5,880 nucleotides of DNA, taken from contig SKRJ01000148.1 of NCBI GenBank assembly GCA_007118555.1, positions 1 to 5,880 of the forward strand, written 5' to 3'. The position numbers and the translations under genes were made by a program. The number at the start of each line of letters is the position of its first letter. Within the stretch, counting starts at the first letter, position 1. The stretch comes from Anaerolineae bacterium. Its GTDB lineage: Bacteria > Chloroflexota > Anaerolineae > UBA1429. The notes beneath the pieces are model-generated. The model searched no databases. It was not told the DNA's origin and was given only the letters and a program-made list of their open reading frames with translations. This document shows, one piece after another, positions 1 through 5,880 of this stretch.

Positions 1-16
1 CTGTGCAAGAAACGCA

Positions 17-211
17 TCACTGGCGGCGTCGCACCACATAGCGCGAGGCGCCCACAATGCCCATGAGCACCCCCGCCACCGACAGAGCAAAAGAGACAAA
101 CGAGACAAGAAATGTGGTGGGGATCACGCTCAACATCATGAGCAACGGCAATACGACCCCCAAGACCACAAACAGGAATCCCAAAAGGATGAGAGCCAAA
201 GGAGACGACAT
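17..211 (-). CDS. Small two-helix membrane protein at the end of the transporter operon (unknown function)
   Basis: I do not recognise a named family. The 64-residue product is almost entirely hydrophobic. One helix spans roughly residues 5-29 and a second residues 34-57, joined by a short turn around IPTT, and the protein ends in a basic tail (RYVVRRRQ). By the positive-inside rule both ends probably face the cytoplasm. The ATG lies 2 nt after the stop of the upstream ATPase gene, with a modest AGG-type ribosome binding site 5 nt upstream, so translation is probably coupled to the transporter. There is no enzyme motif, cysteine or signal-peptidase site. Its position suggests an accessory or assembly subunit of the importer, but that is inference. 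It could instead be an unrelated small membrane protein riding on the operon. Similar small proteins next to Opp-type operons in Chloroflexota are recalled from memory, not checked. Confidence 0.72.
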   Translation of the reverse strand: MSSPLALILLGFLFVVLGVVLPLLMMLSVIPTTFLVSFVSFALSVAGVLMGIVGASRYVVRRRQ

Positions 212-213
212 CG

Positions 214-1245
214 TTACCTATAGAGCCAGCAGGCGGTCTGATGGCCGGGCCGCGACTCGAACTCGGGCGGCTCCTCTTCTGCACACAAGCCTTCGATGCG
301 ATGCGGGCACCGCGGATGAAAGCGACAGCCCGAGGGCGGCCGCACCAGGCTGGGTGGCTCGCCGGGAGGCACCTCGCGCAGGCTGGAGGCGTTTCGCGCG
401 TCGGGATCCACCGAGGCCGCCAGGAGCGCATGGGTGTAGGGGTGCTCTGGATTACGCAGCAGCGAGAGCACCGGCGCCTTTTCCACCAGCTTGCCAGCAT
501 ACATCACGAAAATGCGCTCGGAAAAGTAACGCACCGTCGAGAGGTCATGGGTGATATAGATCACCGCCAGATCGTGGGACGCTTGCAGCGCTCGCAGGAG
601 CTTGAGAATCTCTACCCGCACCGAAGCGTCCAGCATAGAGACAGGTTCGTCCGCCACGATCAGGCCGGGCTGCAGAATCATCGCACGGGCGATCACGACG
701 CGCTGCTGCTGCCCGCCACTGAGCATGTGCGGGAACTTGCCCAAAAAGTCCTCCACAGGGGTCAGCTTGACCTCAACCATCGCCTTTTCGATGCGTTCAC
801 CCCGCTCGCGGGCCGGCACATTGTTGATGGCCAGTGGCTCCTCCAGGATGGCCCGCACGCTCATAAAGGGCGGCAACGCCCCGAACGGATCTTGCTGTAC
901 ATAGCCGATCTTGGAGCGATATTGCTTGAGCCCGAGGGAGCCCAACTTGCCAACGGCGCTCCCCTCATAGGCGACCTCTCCGTCGGTAGGCTGGTACAAC
1001 CCCAGGATGGTCTTCATCAACGTGGACTTGCCGCAGCCGCTCTCGCCCACGATGGCGATAGCCTCGCCATGCGCCAGATCAAAAGTCACGCCGTCCACGG
1101 CACGGACAGACCCCGCACGGCCAAAGCCAAAGCGCCGCAACTCGAACCAGACGCGCAGATCCCGGATCTGGAGCATGGCTCCGTTGGAGCGCCCTGCATC
1201 TTGGGTATCGATCGACTGTTCTTGCACTACTGTCGAGTCAGACAT
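214..1245 (-). CDS. OppF/DppF-type ABC transporter ATP-binding protein
   Basis: One of the two cytoplasmic ATPases that power the importer, coupling ATP hydrolysis to the permease pair. Numbered from the ATG at 1245 (343 aa): Walker A GESGCGKST at 67-75, Q-loop glutamine 118 before DPF, signature LSGGQQQR at 175-182, Walker B ending in D199-E200, D-loop SMLD at 203-206 and H-loop H233. All catalytic elements are intact. The C-terminal oligo_HPY region carries four cysteines (307, 313, 321, 339), the arrangement that binds a 4Fe-4S cluster in related DppD/OppD proteins. The GGQQQR signature and last place in the B-C-D-F order favour the F type. A TTG at 1281 would add 12 residues and overlap the preceding gene by 35 nt. 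The ATG at 1245 sits 1 nt after that gene's stop behind a Shine-Dalgarno-like AGAGGCAGGTG, so it is preferred. Substrate is not deducible. Confidence 0.95.
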   Translation of the reverse strand: MSDSTVVQEQSIDTQDAGRSNGAMLQIRDLRVWFELRRFGFGRAGSVRAVDGVTFDLAHGEAIAIVGESGCGKSTLMKTILGLYQPTDGEVAYEGSAVGKLGSLGLKQYRSKIGYVQQDPFGALPPFMSVRAILEEPLAINNVPARERGERIEKAMVEVKLTPVEDFLGKFPHMLSGGQQQRVVIARAMILQPGLIVADEPVSMLDASVRVEILKLLRALQASHDLAVIYITHDLSTVRYFSERIFVMYAGKLVEKAPVLSLLRNPEHPYTHALLAASVDPDARNASSLREVPPGEPPSLVRPPSGCRFHPRCPHRIEGLCAEEEPPEFESRPGHQTACWLYR

Positions 1246-1246
1246 G

Positions 1247-2242
1247 CTAGGCACCTGCCTCTCTCGCGTGTACCTTCTCAAACTCTTCCGCGTAGAGCCA
1301 GCACCTGACCTGGCGTCCTTCTACGTCCATCAGAGGGGGTTCCTGACTACACTGCTCAAAGCGAAAACCACAGCGTTCGGCAAAGCGGCAGCCCTTGGGC
1401 GGGTTCAGCAAGCTGGGAGGTTGCCCCACGATAAACTCGGGCTCCTGATCGGCGCGCAACCGGGGCACACTGGCCATCAGCTTTTTCGAGTAGGGATGCA
1501 GCGGCTCATCAAAGAAATGCTCCGCGGTATCCACCTCGACGATCTGTCCGGCGTACATCACGGCTACCCGATCGGCCAGCTCGCTGGATGTAGCGATATC
1601 ATGGGTGATCAGGATAAAGCTGGCATCCATGTCCTTTTTGATGCGCTTGAGCACATTCATGATGTTCGCTTGCGTCAGCACATCCAGGGCCGAAGTCGGC
1701 TCGTCCAGCAGGATCAGGTCAGGCGACGTGACCAAAGACATGGCGATAGCCACGCGCTGCCGCATGCCACCGCTCAACTCGAACGCATATCGCTTGACAA
1801 AGTCCAGCGGCACGCCTACATGCTCGAACATGCGACGCACCTGGGTCATGGCGTCCTTTTTGTTGACGCCGAAATGGGTGATCATCGGCTCGGCCACCTG
1901 ATCGCCCACCTTGAGCACGGGGTTGAGCGAGTTCATGGCGGCCTGAGGCACCATCGAGATCTTGATCCAGCGCACGCGTCGACGATAATCGTCATCATCC
2001 AGGCGCATGACGTCCATATCGTCCAAAAAGACACTACCGTCATAGCGCTGCACGTTGCGAGGGAGCAACCTCAGAATGGCCTTGGCCAACGACGTCTTGC
2101 CGCAGCCAGACTCGCCCAGGATTACCATGGCCTCACCGCGCTCGAGCCCAAAGGTCACCTTGTCCACAGCCTGCACGACGCCGGCTGAGGTGCGGAAATA
2201 GAGTACCAGGTCTTGTACACGGAGTAGCGAACGATCTGTCAT
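1247..2242 (-). CDS. OppD/DppD-type ABC transporter ATP-binding protein
   Basis: Second ATPase of the importer, expected to pair with the downstream F-type subunit. The 331-residue product shows Walker A GESGCGKT at 43-50, Q-loop Q100, signature LSGGMRQR at 156-163, Walker B LILLDEP with D180 and E181, D-loop SALD at 184-187 and H-loop H214. The GGMRQRVAIAMSL stretch is typical of the D type. The C-terminal oligo_HPY region (about 245-315) has cysteines 285, 291, 298 and 314, spaced as in Fe-S-containing OppD/DppD proteins, although a cluster here is inferred. The ATG follows the permease stop by 2 nt, with AGAGGA 8 nt upstream, so the start is well supported. Length is normal for the family. 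The two ATPase genes are paralogues with clearly diverged sequences, not a recent duplication. Confidence 0.96.
   Translation of the reverse strand: MTDRSLLRVQDLVLYFRTSAGVVQAVDKVTFGLERGEAMVILGESGCGKTSLAKAILRLLPRNVQRYDGSVFLDDMDVMRLDDDDYRRRVRWIKISMVPQAAMNSLNPVLKVGDQVAEPMITHFGVNKKDAMTQVRRMFEHVGVPLDFVKRYAFELSGGMRQRVAIAMSLVTSPDLILLDEPTSALDVLTQANIMNVLKRIKKDMDASFILITHDIATSSELADRVAVMYAGQIVEVDTAEHFFDEPLHPYSKKLMASVPRLRADQEPEFIVGQPPSLLNPPKGCRFAERCGFRFEQCSQEPPLMDVEGRQVRCWLYAEEFEKVHAREAGA
1252..1262 (-). promoter_or_regulatory. Ribosome binding site deciding the start of the F-type ATPase
   Basis: Read on the minus strand the bases are AGAGGCAGGTG, with the AGGTG part 6 nt before the ATG at 1245. The site lies inside the last codons of the D-type ATPase gene, which implies coupled translation. 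The upstream TTG at 1281 offers a weaker start codon and a 35-nt overlap, so this site argues for the shorter protein. Confidence 0.6.
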
Positions 2243-2244
2243 CG

Positions 2245-3591
2245 CTACAGTCCTCTCAGTCTAGGATTGAAAATACGGTCCAGGGCAAAGCCCAACGTGG
2301 CAAAGCCCAGTCCGGTTAACATCAACATAAAGAACGGTTGCAGCATCCAGTAGTAGTAGCCCTGGAACAGGGCGCCATTGGAGCGGGCATCATCGATCAG
2401 CTTGCCCCAGGTGGGCAGCACAGGGTCGCCCAGCCCCAGGATCGCCAGCGATGCCTCCAGGAACACAAACGTCGGAATCGACACGACCAGCCCCGGGATG
2501 ATCATGGGGATGATGCGCGGGATCATGTACTTGAAAATGATCCTCCCGTTGCTGGCGCCATAGGCCCGAGCCGCCTCGATATAGGGCGACTCGCGAACCT
2601 GGATAAAGATCGCTCGATACGTCTTGATGGCGCTGCCAAAGATGCTGAGCAGGATCACGACGCTGAGGATCACCCAGATACTACGCGTATACAACGTTCC
2701 GATCATGATCAGGATCGGCAGGAAGGGCAGGATCATGTTCACCTCTGTGACACGTTGGATCACAGAGTCCACCCAACCTCCCATCCACACTCCCGTGGCC
2801 GCGATGATCATGGTGGTCAGCGTCGAGCCCAGCGCGGCCAAAAGGCCAAACGCCAGAGCGACCGGCGTGCCCCAGAGCAGGGCGACCGTCAGGTCGCGGC
2901 GGCGGTGATCGGTTCCCGCCAAACCATGCACCTGCCCATGCACGACGAGCTTGGCCTCCACATCGGCCTCGGGCTCGAACAGATCCACATCGAGCACCAT
3001 CTGATAGGTGCCCTTGATCGCCGTGCGGGTCTCGGCCTCGGGATCGCGAAAGAGCCCGATCTCGGCCGAATCCCCGCGTAACCGGCGCTGCAAGCGACTG
3101 TCCTGGCCGGGCCGGTAGGTCTCGGCGCTGCGGACCGCCATCTCGCCCATACGGATCTCACGGCCATCGGGCGTGATCCATGTAAGCGACGCATGGGGCC
3201 GCCTTTCGGCATAGGAGCCCTCCATAAAGATGACGAGCTCTTGCGGAAAGCCCTCATAGGGATAATCAAAGGTAAAAGTCAACGTCTGCCGATGGCTCGC
3301 CTCGGGATCGCCCTGCGCTGTCTTTTCCACGGCGGGGCTTGTACGGCTGTCCAGCACAATGCTGCGCGGCAGGCGGTCGCGTGTCAGCCAATCGGTCCAG
3401 ACCGGCTTTGCCGTTCTCGGATACTCGCCCCACACCGCCTCACCCCCTCGCCAGAGCCGGATGGCTTCGCTGTAGGGAATGGTGACCATGGTGTAGATGG
3501 CGATGCCCAAAAGCAGCGCGATCACCGCCAGGCCAAGCATGGCAGAGGGATAGCGAGATATTTGCTGAAAGATTCTCTTGAGCCTGCTCAT
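2245..3591 (-). CDS. OppC/DppC-type ABC transporter permease with a large extracytoplasmic insertion
   Basis: One half of the transmembrane channel. The 448 residues compare with about 280-310 usual for OppC/DppC. TM1 lies near 15-38. Residues about 40-222 form a soluble, strand-rich insertion. The family core follows: a variant GTDxxGRD motif at 226-233 (here GTDHRRRD), a TM2 region near 236-265, the conserved GGWVD near 271-275, further helices near 286-320, the EAA cytoplasmic loop (EAARAYGASNGRIIFKYMIP, 339-358) that docks on an ATPase, and C-terminal helices near 360-387 and 412-437. The ATG overlaps the upstream permease stop by 4 nt (ATGA). A full GGAGGT lies 11 nt upstream and AGGGGA 5 nt upstream, so the start is firm. 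The insertion lacks cysteines and has no family I recognise. Its place between TM1 and TM2 puts it outside the membrane, where the binding protein docks. Confidence 0.94.
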   Translation of the reverse strand: MSRLKRIFQQISRYPSAMLGLAVIALLLGIAIYTMVTIPYSEAIRLWRGGEAVWGEYPRTAKPVWTDWLTRDRLPRSIVLDSRTSPAVEKTAQGDPEASHRQTLTFTFDYPYEGFPQELVIFMEGSYAERRPHASLTWITPDGREIRMGEMAVRSAETYRPGQDSRLQRRLRGDSAEIGLFRDPEAETRTAIKGTYQMVLDVDLFEPEADVEAKLVVHGQVHGLAGTDHRRRDLTVALLWGTPVALAFGLLAALGSTLTTMIIAATGVWMGGWVDSVIQRVTEVNMILPFLPILIMIGTLYTRSIWVILSVVILLSIFGSAIKTYRAIFIQVRESPYIEAARAYGASNGRIIFKYMIPRIIPMIIPGLVVSIPTFVFLEASLAILGLGDPVLPTWGKLIDDARSNGALFQGYYYWMLQPFFMLMLTGLGFATLGFALDRIFNPRLRGL

Positions 3592-4730
3592 GCGCTTCCC
3601 CTACCTCCGCCTATCTTGACGCGCGGGTCTACCAGTACGTATACAAAGTCCAACATGAACACGGTAAGAGCGAGCAGGTACGCATACACCACCGTCTCCC
3701 CTACAATTACCGGCGTATCATACAGGTTGATGGCAGAAAAGAACAGCCGCCCCAGCCCGGGCCAGTTGAACACCGTCTCAAGGATGATGGCCCCCGTCCA
3801 CATGCTGATTAACATGAGGGCAAAACTCGTGATGATGGTGGGCAACGTGGGCCGCAGGATATAGTGCCGCTCGATGTCGCGCGCACCCAGTCCCTTGGCC
3901 TTGGCCATCTCGACATAGTCTTCACTGGAGTAGATCAAAAAGAACGTTCGCCAGGAATAGGTGCTGGCAAAGATGCCACTAAGCACCATGGCAGATACAG
4001 GCAGGATCATATGGCGTGCCAGGTCCAACAGGTACGCCGACGTCTGCGCAGGCGGCGGCGCCGAGACCATGCCTCCATAAGGAAGCACTCCCCACATTGC
4101 AGCGAAAAATAGAATGAGAAATAGGCCATAGAACCACGATGGCGCAGAAGATGCGGGGGACAAGGCAATGATCATACGATCCAGGAACGTACCATACCGT
4201 CGAGACAAAAAGAGCGCCATGCTCACACTGAAAAAGAACAGGAACAGATTCGCCGTGGCGAACAGGACCAGGGTTGGCGGCAATCTCTCCAGGATGATCT
4301 GTCGCACCTCGCGCGAGCCAGAATCACTGGTGAGATGCTCGGCCCTCCCCAGGTCGAGCGTCAAAGCATTCTGCAAGAAACGAAAACTTCGGATGATAAA
4401 CGGCTGATCCAGGCCAAAGCGCGCCTCGGCAATGGCGATAAACTCTGCCGACAAGGCATCGCGCTCGGCGCGTGAGAGTTGGCGCAGCTCTGGATCCATG
4501 GACAGCATCATGGCCACACCCTCACGGATCTGGCCGCGGCGGATGTCGTCCACGGCGCCGCCCATGTTCGCTACAAGAATGGTCAGATAGACGCCAAAGA
4601 CGACGCTGAGCACCAGCGCCAGGAGGCGTACCGCCGTATATCGAAAAACTCGAACGAACGTGCTTGAGCTTGTCCGGCCCCGTTCTCTCGGGGGCGAGAC
4701 TGCTTCACTGGTCATGGGAACATCGGCCAT
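3588..4730 (-). CDS. OppB/DppB-type ABC transporter permease
   Basis: The other half of the channel. The 380 residues are longer than the usual 305-340. An N-terminal cytoplasmic tail (about 1-31, rich in P, R and S) precedes TM1 at about 32-54. The external loop at about 55-150 ends in the family's GLDQPF and DLGRA motifs but holds extra charged, helical-looking sequence around 60-105. Further helices lie near 152-176, 183-214, 238-262, 300-322 and 345-368. The EAA loop is at about 271-297 (DYVEMAKAKGLGARDIERHY, then ILRPTLP), followed by the conserved ETVFNWPGLGRLFFSAI at 318-334. The ATG has AAAGGGAG 6 nt upstream, and an in-frame ATG at residue 6 is less well placed. The stop overlaps the next permease start. 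It is the first gene after the intergenic stem-loop, so its expression may depend on readthrough of that element. Confidence 0.95.
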   Translation of the reverse strand: MADVPMTSEAVSPPRERGRTSSSTFVRVFRYTAVRLLALVLSVVFGVYLTILVANMGGAVDDIRRGQIREGVAMMLSMDPELRQLSRAERDALSAEFIAIAEARFGLDQPFIIRSFRFLQNALTLDLGRAEHLTSDSGSREVRQIILERLPPTLVLFATANLFLFFFSVSMALFLSRRYGTFLDRMIIALSPASSAPSWFYGLFLILFFAAMWGVLPYGGMVSAPPPAQTSAYLLDLARHMILPVSAMVLSGIFASTYSWRTFFLIYSSEDYVEMAKAKGLGARDIERHYILRPTLPTIITSFALMLISMWTGAIILETVFNWPGLGRLFFSAINLYDTPVIVGETVVYAYLLALTVFMLDFVYVLVDPRVKIGGGRGSA

Positions 4731-4736
4731 AAACGG

Positions 4737-4744
4737 CTCCCTTT
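4737..4744 (-). promoter_or_regulatory. Ribosome binding site of the OppB-type permease
   Basis: AAAGGGAG on the minus strand, 6 nt before the ATG at 4730. It lies only 8 nt after the T-run that follows the stem-loop, so the structure and the initiation site are close enough to interact. I saw no convincing -35/-10 promoter pair in the 4731-4827 gap. Confidence 0.6.
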
Positions 4745-4752
4745 CGAGTCAG

Positions 4753-4794
4753 AAAAATGCATAGCCCGGGGCAAGGAGGCTTCCTTGCCCCGGG
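4753..4794 (-). terminator. Stem-loop with T-run between binding-protein and permease genes
   Basis: Bases 4765-4777 pair perfectly with 4782-4794 in a 13-bp stem (CCCGGGGCAAGGA arm) with a 4-nt loop. In the direction of transcription it is followed, after CTATGCA, by five T's at 4757-4753. The 7-nt offset of the T-run is longer than in an ideal intrinsic terminator, and the next gene clearly belongs to the same transporter. Partial termination, or a 3'-end stabiliser for the binding-protein message, is therefore more likely than a full stop. Such elements after the binding-protein gene are common in ABC import operons and let that protein outnumber the membrane complex. The hairpin is directly visible; its role is inferred. 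Confidence 0.65.
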
Positions 4795-4827
4795 AAAACG
4801 GACAGTGTTACGGTAACTGCGATAACG

Positions 4828-5880
4828 CTATTCGGTCACGAACGATACCGCGTCAAAGCTGGGCAGAGCCACCAGGTTCGACACGACCACAGCCTCGATG
4901 CGGTTCGAGCCCGCAGGAAGCTGCTGGGTCATGGCCCCGGTGAGCGTCGCCTGCCACAGCCCGTCTTCAACGAGAGTAGCTTCCTGGACAAACGCCAGGC
5001 TGCCGGTCGCATCAAAGACCAGGAACTTGACGTCAGCGATGTCTTCGGCCGCATACGGCTCGTCGTCAAAGGTGACAAAGATGTCAAAGGTGGCTTCCTG
5101 GCCACGGGTCACGCGGGCCGGACCATCCAGATCCACCACCGCGATCGCGGCCTCGGCAAAGCGATCCCACTTGTCCGACGGATCCGGGAACAGCGGGTTG
5201 CGCTGCAGCAGAACCGTGCGCTCGATGGGGAAGGCTCGCTCGAGGTAGAACGCGCCGGTGCCGATCCAAAAGTGACCAAAGCGCTCGTACCAGACGTCGA
5301 GGTTCTCGTACCGCGTGGCGATCTCGTCCTCAGAGACAAACTCGCCAAAGGTGTTGGCATACGGGACCCACCCGTTCGCCGCCGCCTCGGACAGGTTATC
5401 TGCAAGGATCGGGATGCTCGGGCCGGTTACGTAACCGAGCCACTCGGTGTCCGCCTCTGAAGCCTTGGCCGACGAGAAGGCAAAGTCGCCGTTCTCCTCA
5501 CCCATGAGGCCCAGCGCCAGCGTGTGCCAGGCGCCCTGCCCCTGCGCATAGTAGGGGAACCAGGTGGTGATGCTCTGCTCTGCATCGAGCTGGTAGAGGT
5601 TCGAGTAGGTCTCGATCACCAGCGGGTTCTCCGAAACGATGCGCATGCCACGGAAGGCAGCCATGAACGAGTTGAACGCAGGCACCACAGAAGCGTCATA
5701 GTAGGGGCTGGCTTCCTTGGCCCGGTCAAAGTTCAGGATCATGGCCATCAAAAAGTCGCCGATGGACAGCGGGCTACCATCATGCCACATGACGGTGTCG
5801 AACATGTCCTCGGGATAGTATACGGTGCTCAGGCGATTGACCGTGACAGGCTCGGTGTAGACCTCGCCAGCCGTGAGCCA
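4828..5880 (-). CDS. Extracytoplasmic substrate-binding protein of the importer (3' part; 5' end beyond the window)
   Basis: The frame stays open from the TAG at 4828 to the right edge, giving 350 residues and no start. The methionine at 5805 is internal, because coherent family-like sequence continues upstream (VTVNRLSVYYPEDM). Recognisable family-5 binding-protein motifs are WHDGSPLSIGDF near 5755-5787, an RIVSENPLVIETY strand pattern, WIGTGAFYLERAF (compare the family's GTGPF) near 5230-5268, and QRNPLF. After PSDKWDRF the sequence changes to a strand-rich segment of about 105 residues ending in SFVTE, which looks like an immunoglobulin-like beta-sandwich. The usual second lobe of about 250 residues is not seen between these parts. 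The signal peptide or lipobox would lie outside the window. The adjacent permeases and ATPases fix the role as ligand capture outside the membrane; the ligand is unknown. Confidence 0.88.
   Translation of the reverse strand, partial: WLTAGEVYTEPVTVNRLSTVYYPEDMFDTVMWHDGSPLSIGDFLMAMILNFDRAKEASPYYDASVVPAFNSFMAAFRGMRIVSENPLVIETYSNLYQLDAEQSITTWFPYYAQGQGAWHTLALGLMGEENGDFAFSSAKASEADTEWLGYVTGPSIPILADNLSEAAANGWVPYANTFGEFVSEDEIATRYENLDVWYERFGHFWIGTGAFYLERAFPIERTVLLQRNPLFPDPSDKWDRFAEAAIAVVDLDGPARVTRGQEATFDIFVTFDDEPYAAEDIADVKFLVFDATGSLAFVQEATLVEDGLWQATLTGAMTQQLPAGSNRIEAVVVSNLVALPSFDAVSFVTE

Noticed and set aside
1..16. Terminator or next gene after the small membrane protein
   Set aside because: Only 16 bases remain before the window edge, with no hairpin or start signal.
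57..554. 165-codon plus-strand frame over the left end
   Set aside because: It spans the boundary of two minus-strand genes with no ribosome binding site or domain, and its Arg/Ala/Pro-rich product looks like a shadow.
241..1308. 355-codon open frame on the plus strand
   Set aside because: It is antisense to the F-type ATPase across its length. Its product lacks domain sense (His/Arg/Gln-rich), while the minus frame has every ABC motif.
1007..2188. 393-codon open frame on the plus strand, longer than the gene it opposes
   Set aside because: It is antisense to the D-type ATPase, with low-complexity His/Gln/Arg-rich composition typical of a shadow frame in GC-rich coding DNA.
2889..3269. Minus-strand frame inside the OppC-type gene
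   Set aside because: It is an alternate-frame shadow of the permease insertion, with an Arg/Pro/Ala-rich translation and no supported start.
2338..3864. Plus-strand frames opposite the two permeases (about 2338-3081 and 3193-3864)
   Set aside because: Their products are charged with no recognisable motif. The minus strand encodes clear permeases over the same bases.
4807..4817. Short palindrome GTTACGGTAAC after the binding-protein stop, considered as an operator
   Set aside because: The 5-bp arms with a 1-nt centre are too short to support a regulator site and could occur by chance.
4731..4827. Internal promoter for the permease genes in the intergenic gap
   Set aside because: Apart from a weak TATGCA-like hexamer no spaced -35/-10 pair was visible, so none is called.
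5084..5405. Minus-strand alternate frames inside the binding-protein gene
   Set aside because: They are Arg/Ser/Pro-rich out-of-frame translations. The main frame carries the family motifs without interruption.
5803..5805. ATG at 5805 as the start of the binding-protein gene
   Set aside because: The same frame stays open to the window edge with family-like sequence upstream, and there is no signal peptide after this ATG. It is an internal methionine.

Overview
The window is one co-oriented block on the minus strand. It encodes a family-5-type (oligopeptide/dipeptide/nickel, Opp/Dpp class) ABC importer. In transcription order, from right to left, the genes are: the 3' part of a substrate-binding protein gene (running off the right edge), an OppB/DppB-type permease, an OppC/DppC-type permease, an OppD/DppD-type ATPase, an OppF/DppF-type ATPase, and a 64-residue two-helix membrane protein. 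Junctions after the first permease are very tight: a 4-nt ATGA overlap, then gaps of 2, 1 and 2 nt. One polycistronic, translationally coupled message is the natural reading. The only real intergenic gap (about 97 nt, 4731-4827) holds a perfect 13-bp GC-rich stem-loop followed at 7 nt by five T's. This suits an attenuator or 3'-end stabiliser that lets the binding protein be made in excess over the membrane parts.

The two permeases should form the membrane channel and the two ATPases the nucleotide-binding heterodimer. Both ATPases have complete Walker A, Q-loop, signature, Walker B and H-loop motifs, plus the C-terminal four-cysteine oligo_HPY region. The binding protein would deliver substrate outside the membrane. 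The substrate cannot be read from this sequence, so 'oligopeptide' is only a family label.

The layout is ordinary but several parts are not. The OppC-type permease carries an extra extracytoplasmic domain of about 180 residues between TM1 and the core. The OppB-type permease has an N-terminal tail and an enlarged first external loop. The visible binding-protein part runs from lobe-I-like motifs straight into an apparent beta-sandwich C-terminal domain, with no room for the usual second lobe. A small two-helix protein closes the operon. From memory of the families, this combination resembles transporters of Chloroflexota (Anaerolineae-like) bacteria. Codon use looks moderately GC-rich and uniform across the genes, with no sign of recent transfer. 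The phylum assignment is an inference of modest confidence.

I saw no RNA gene, CRISPR array, mobile element or non-transport system. The long plus-strand ORFs are antisense shadows of the transporter genes.
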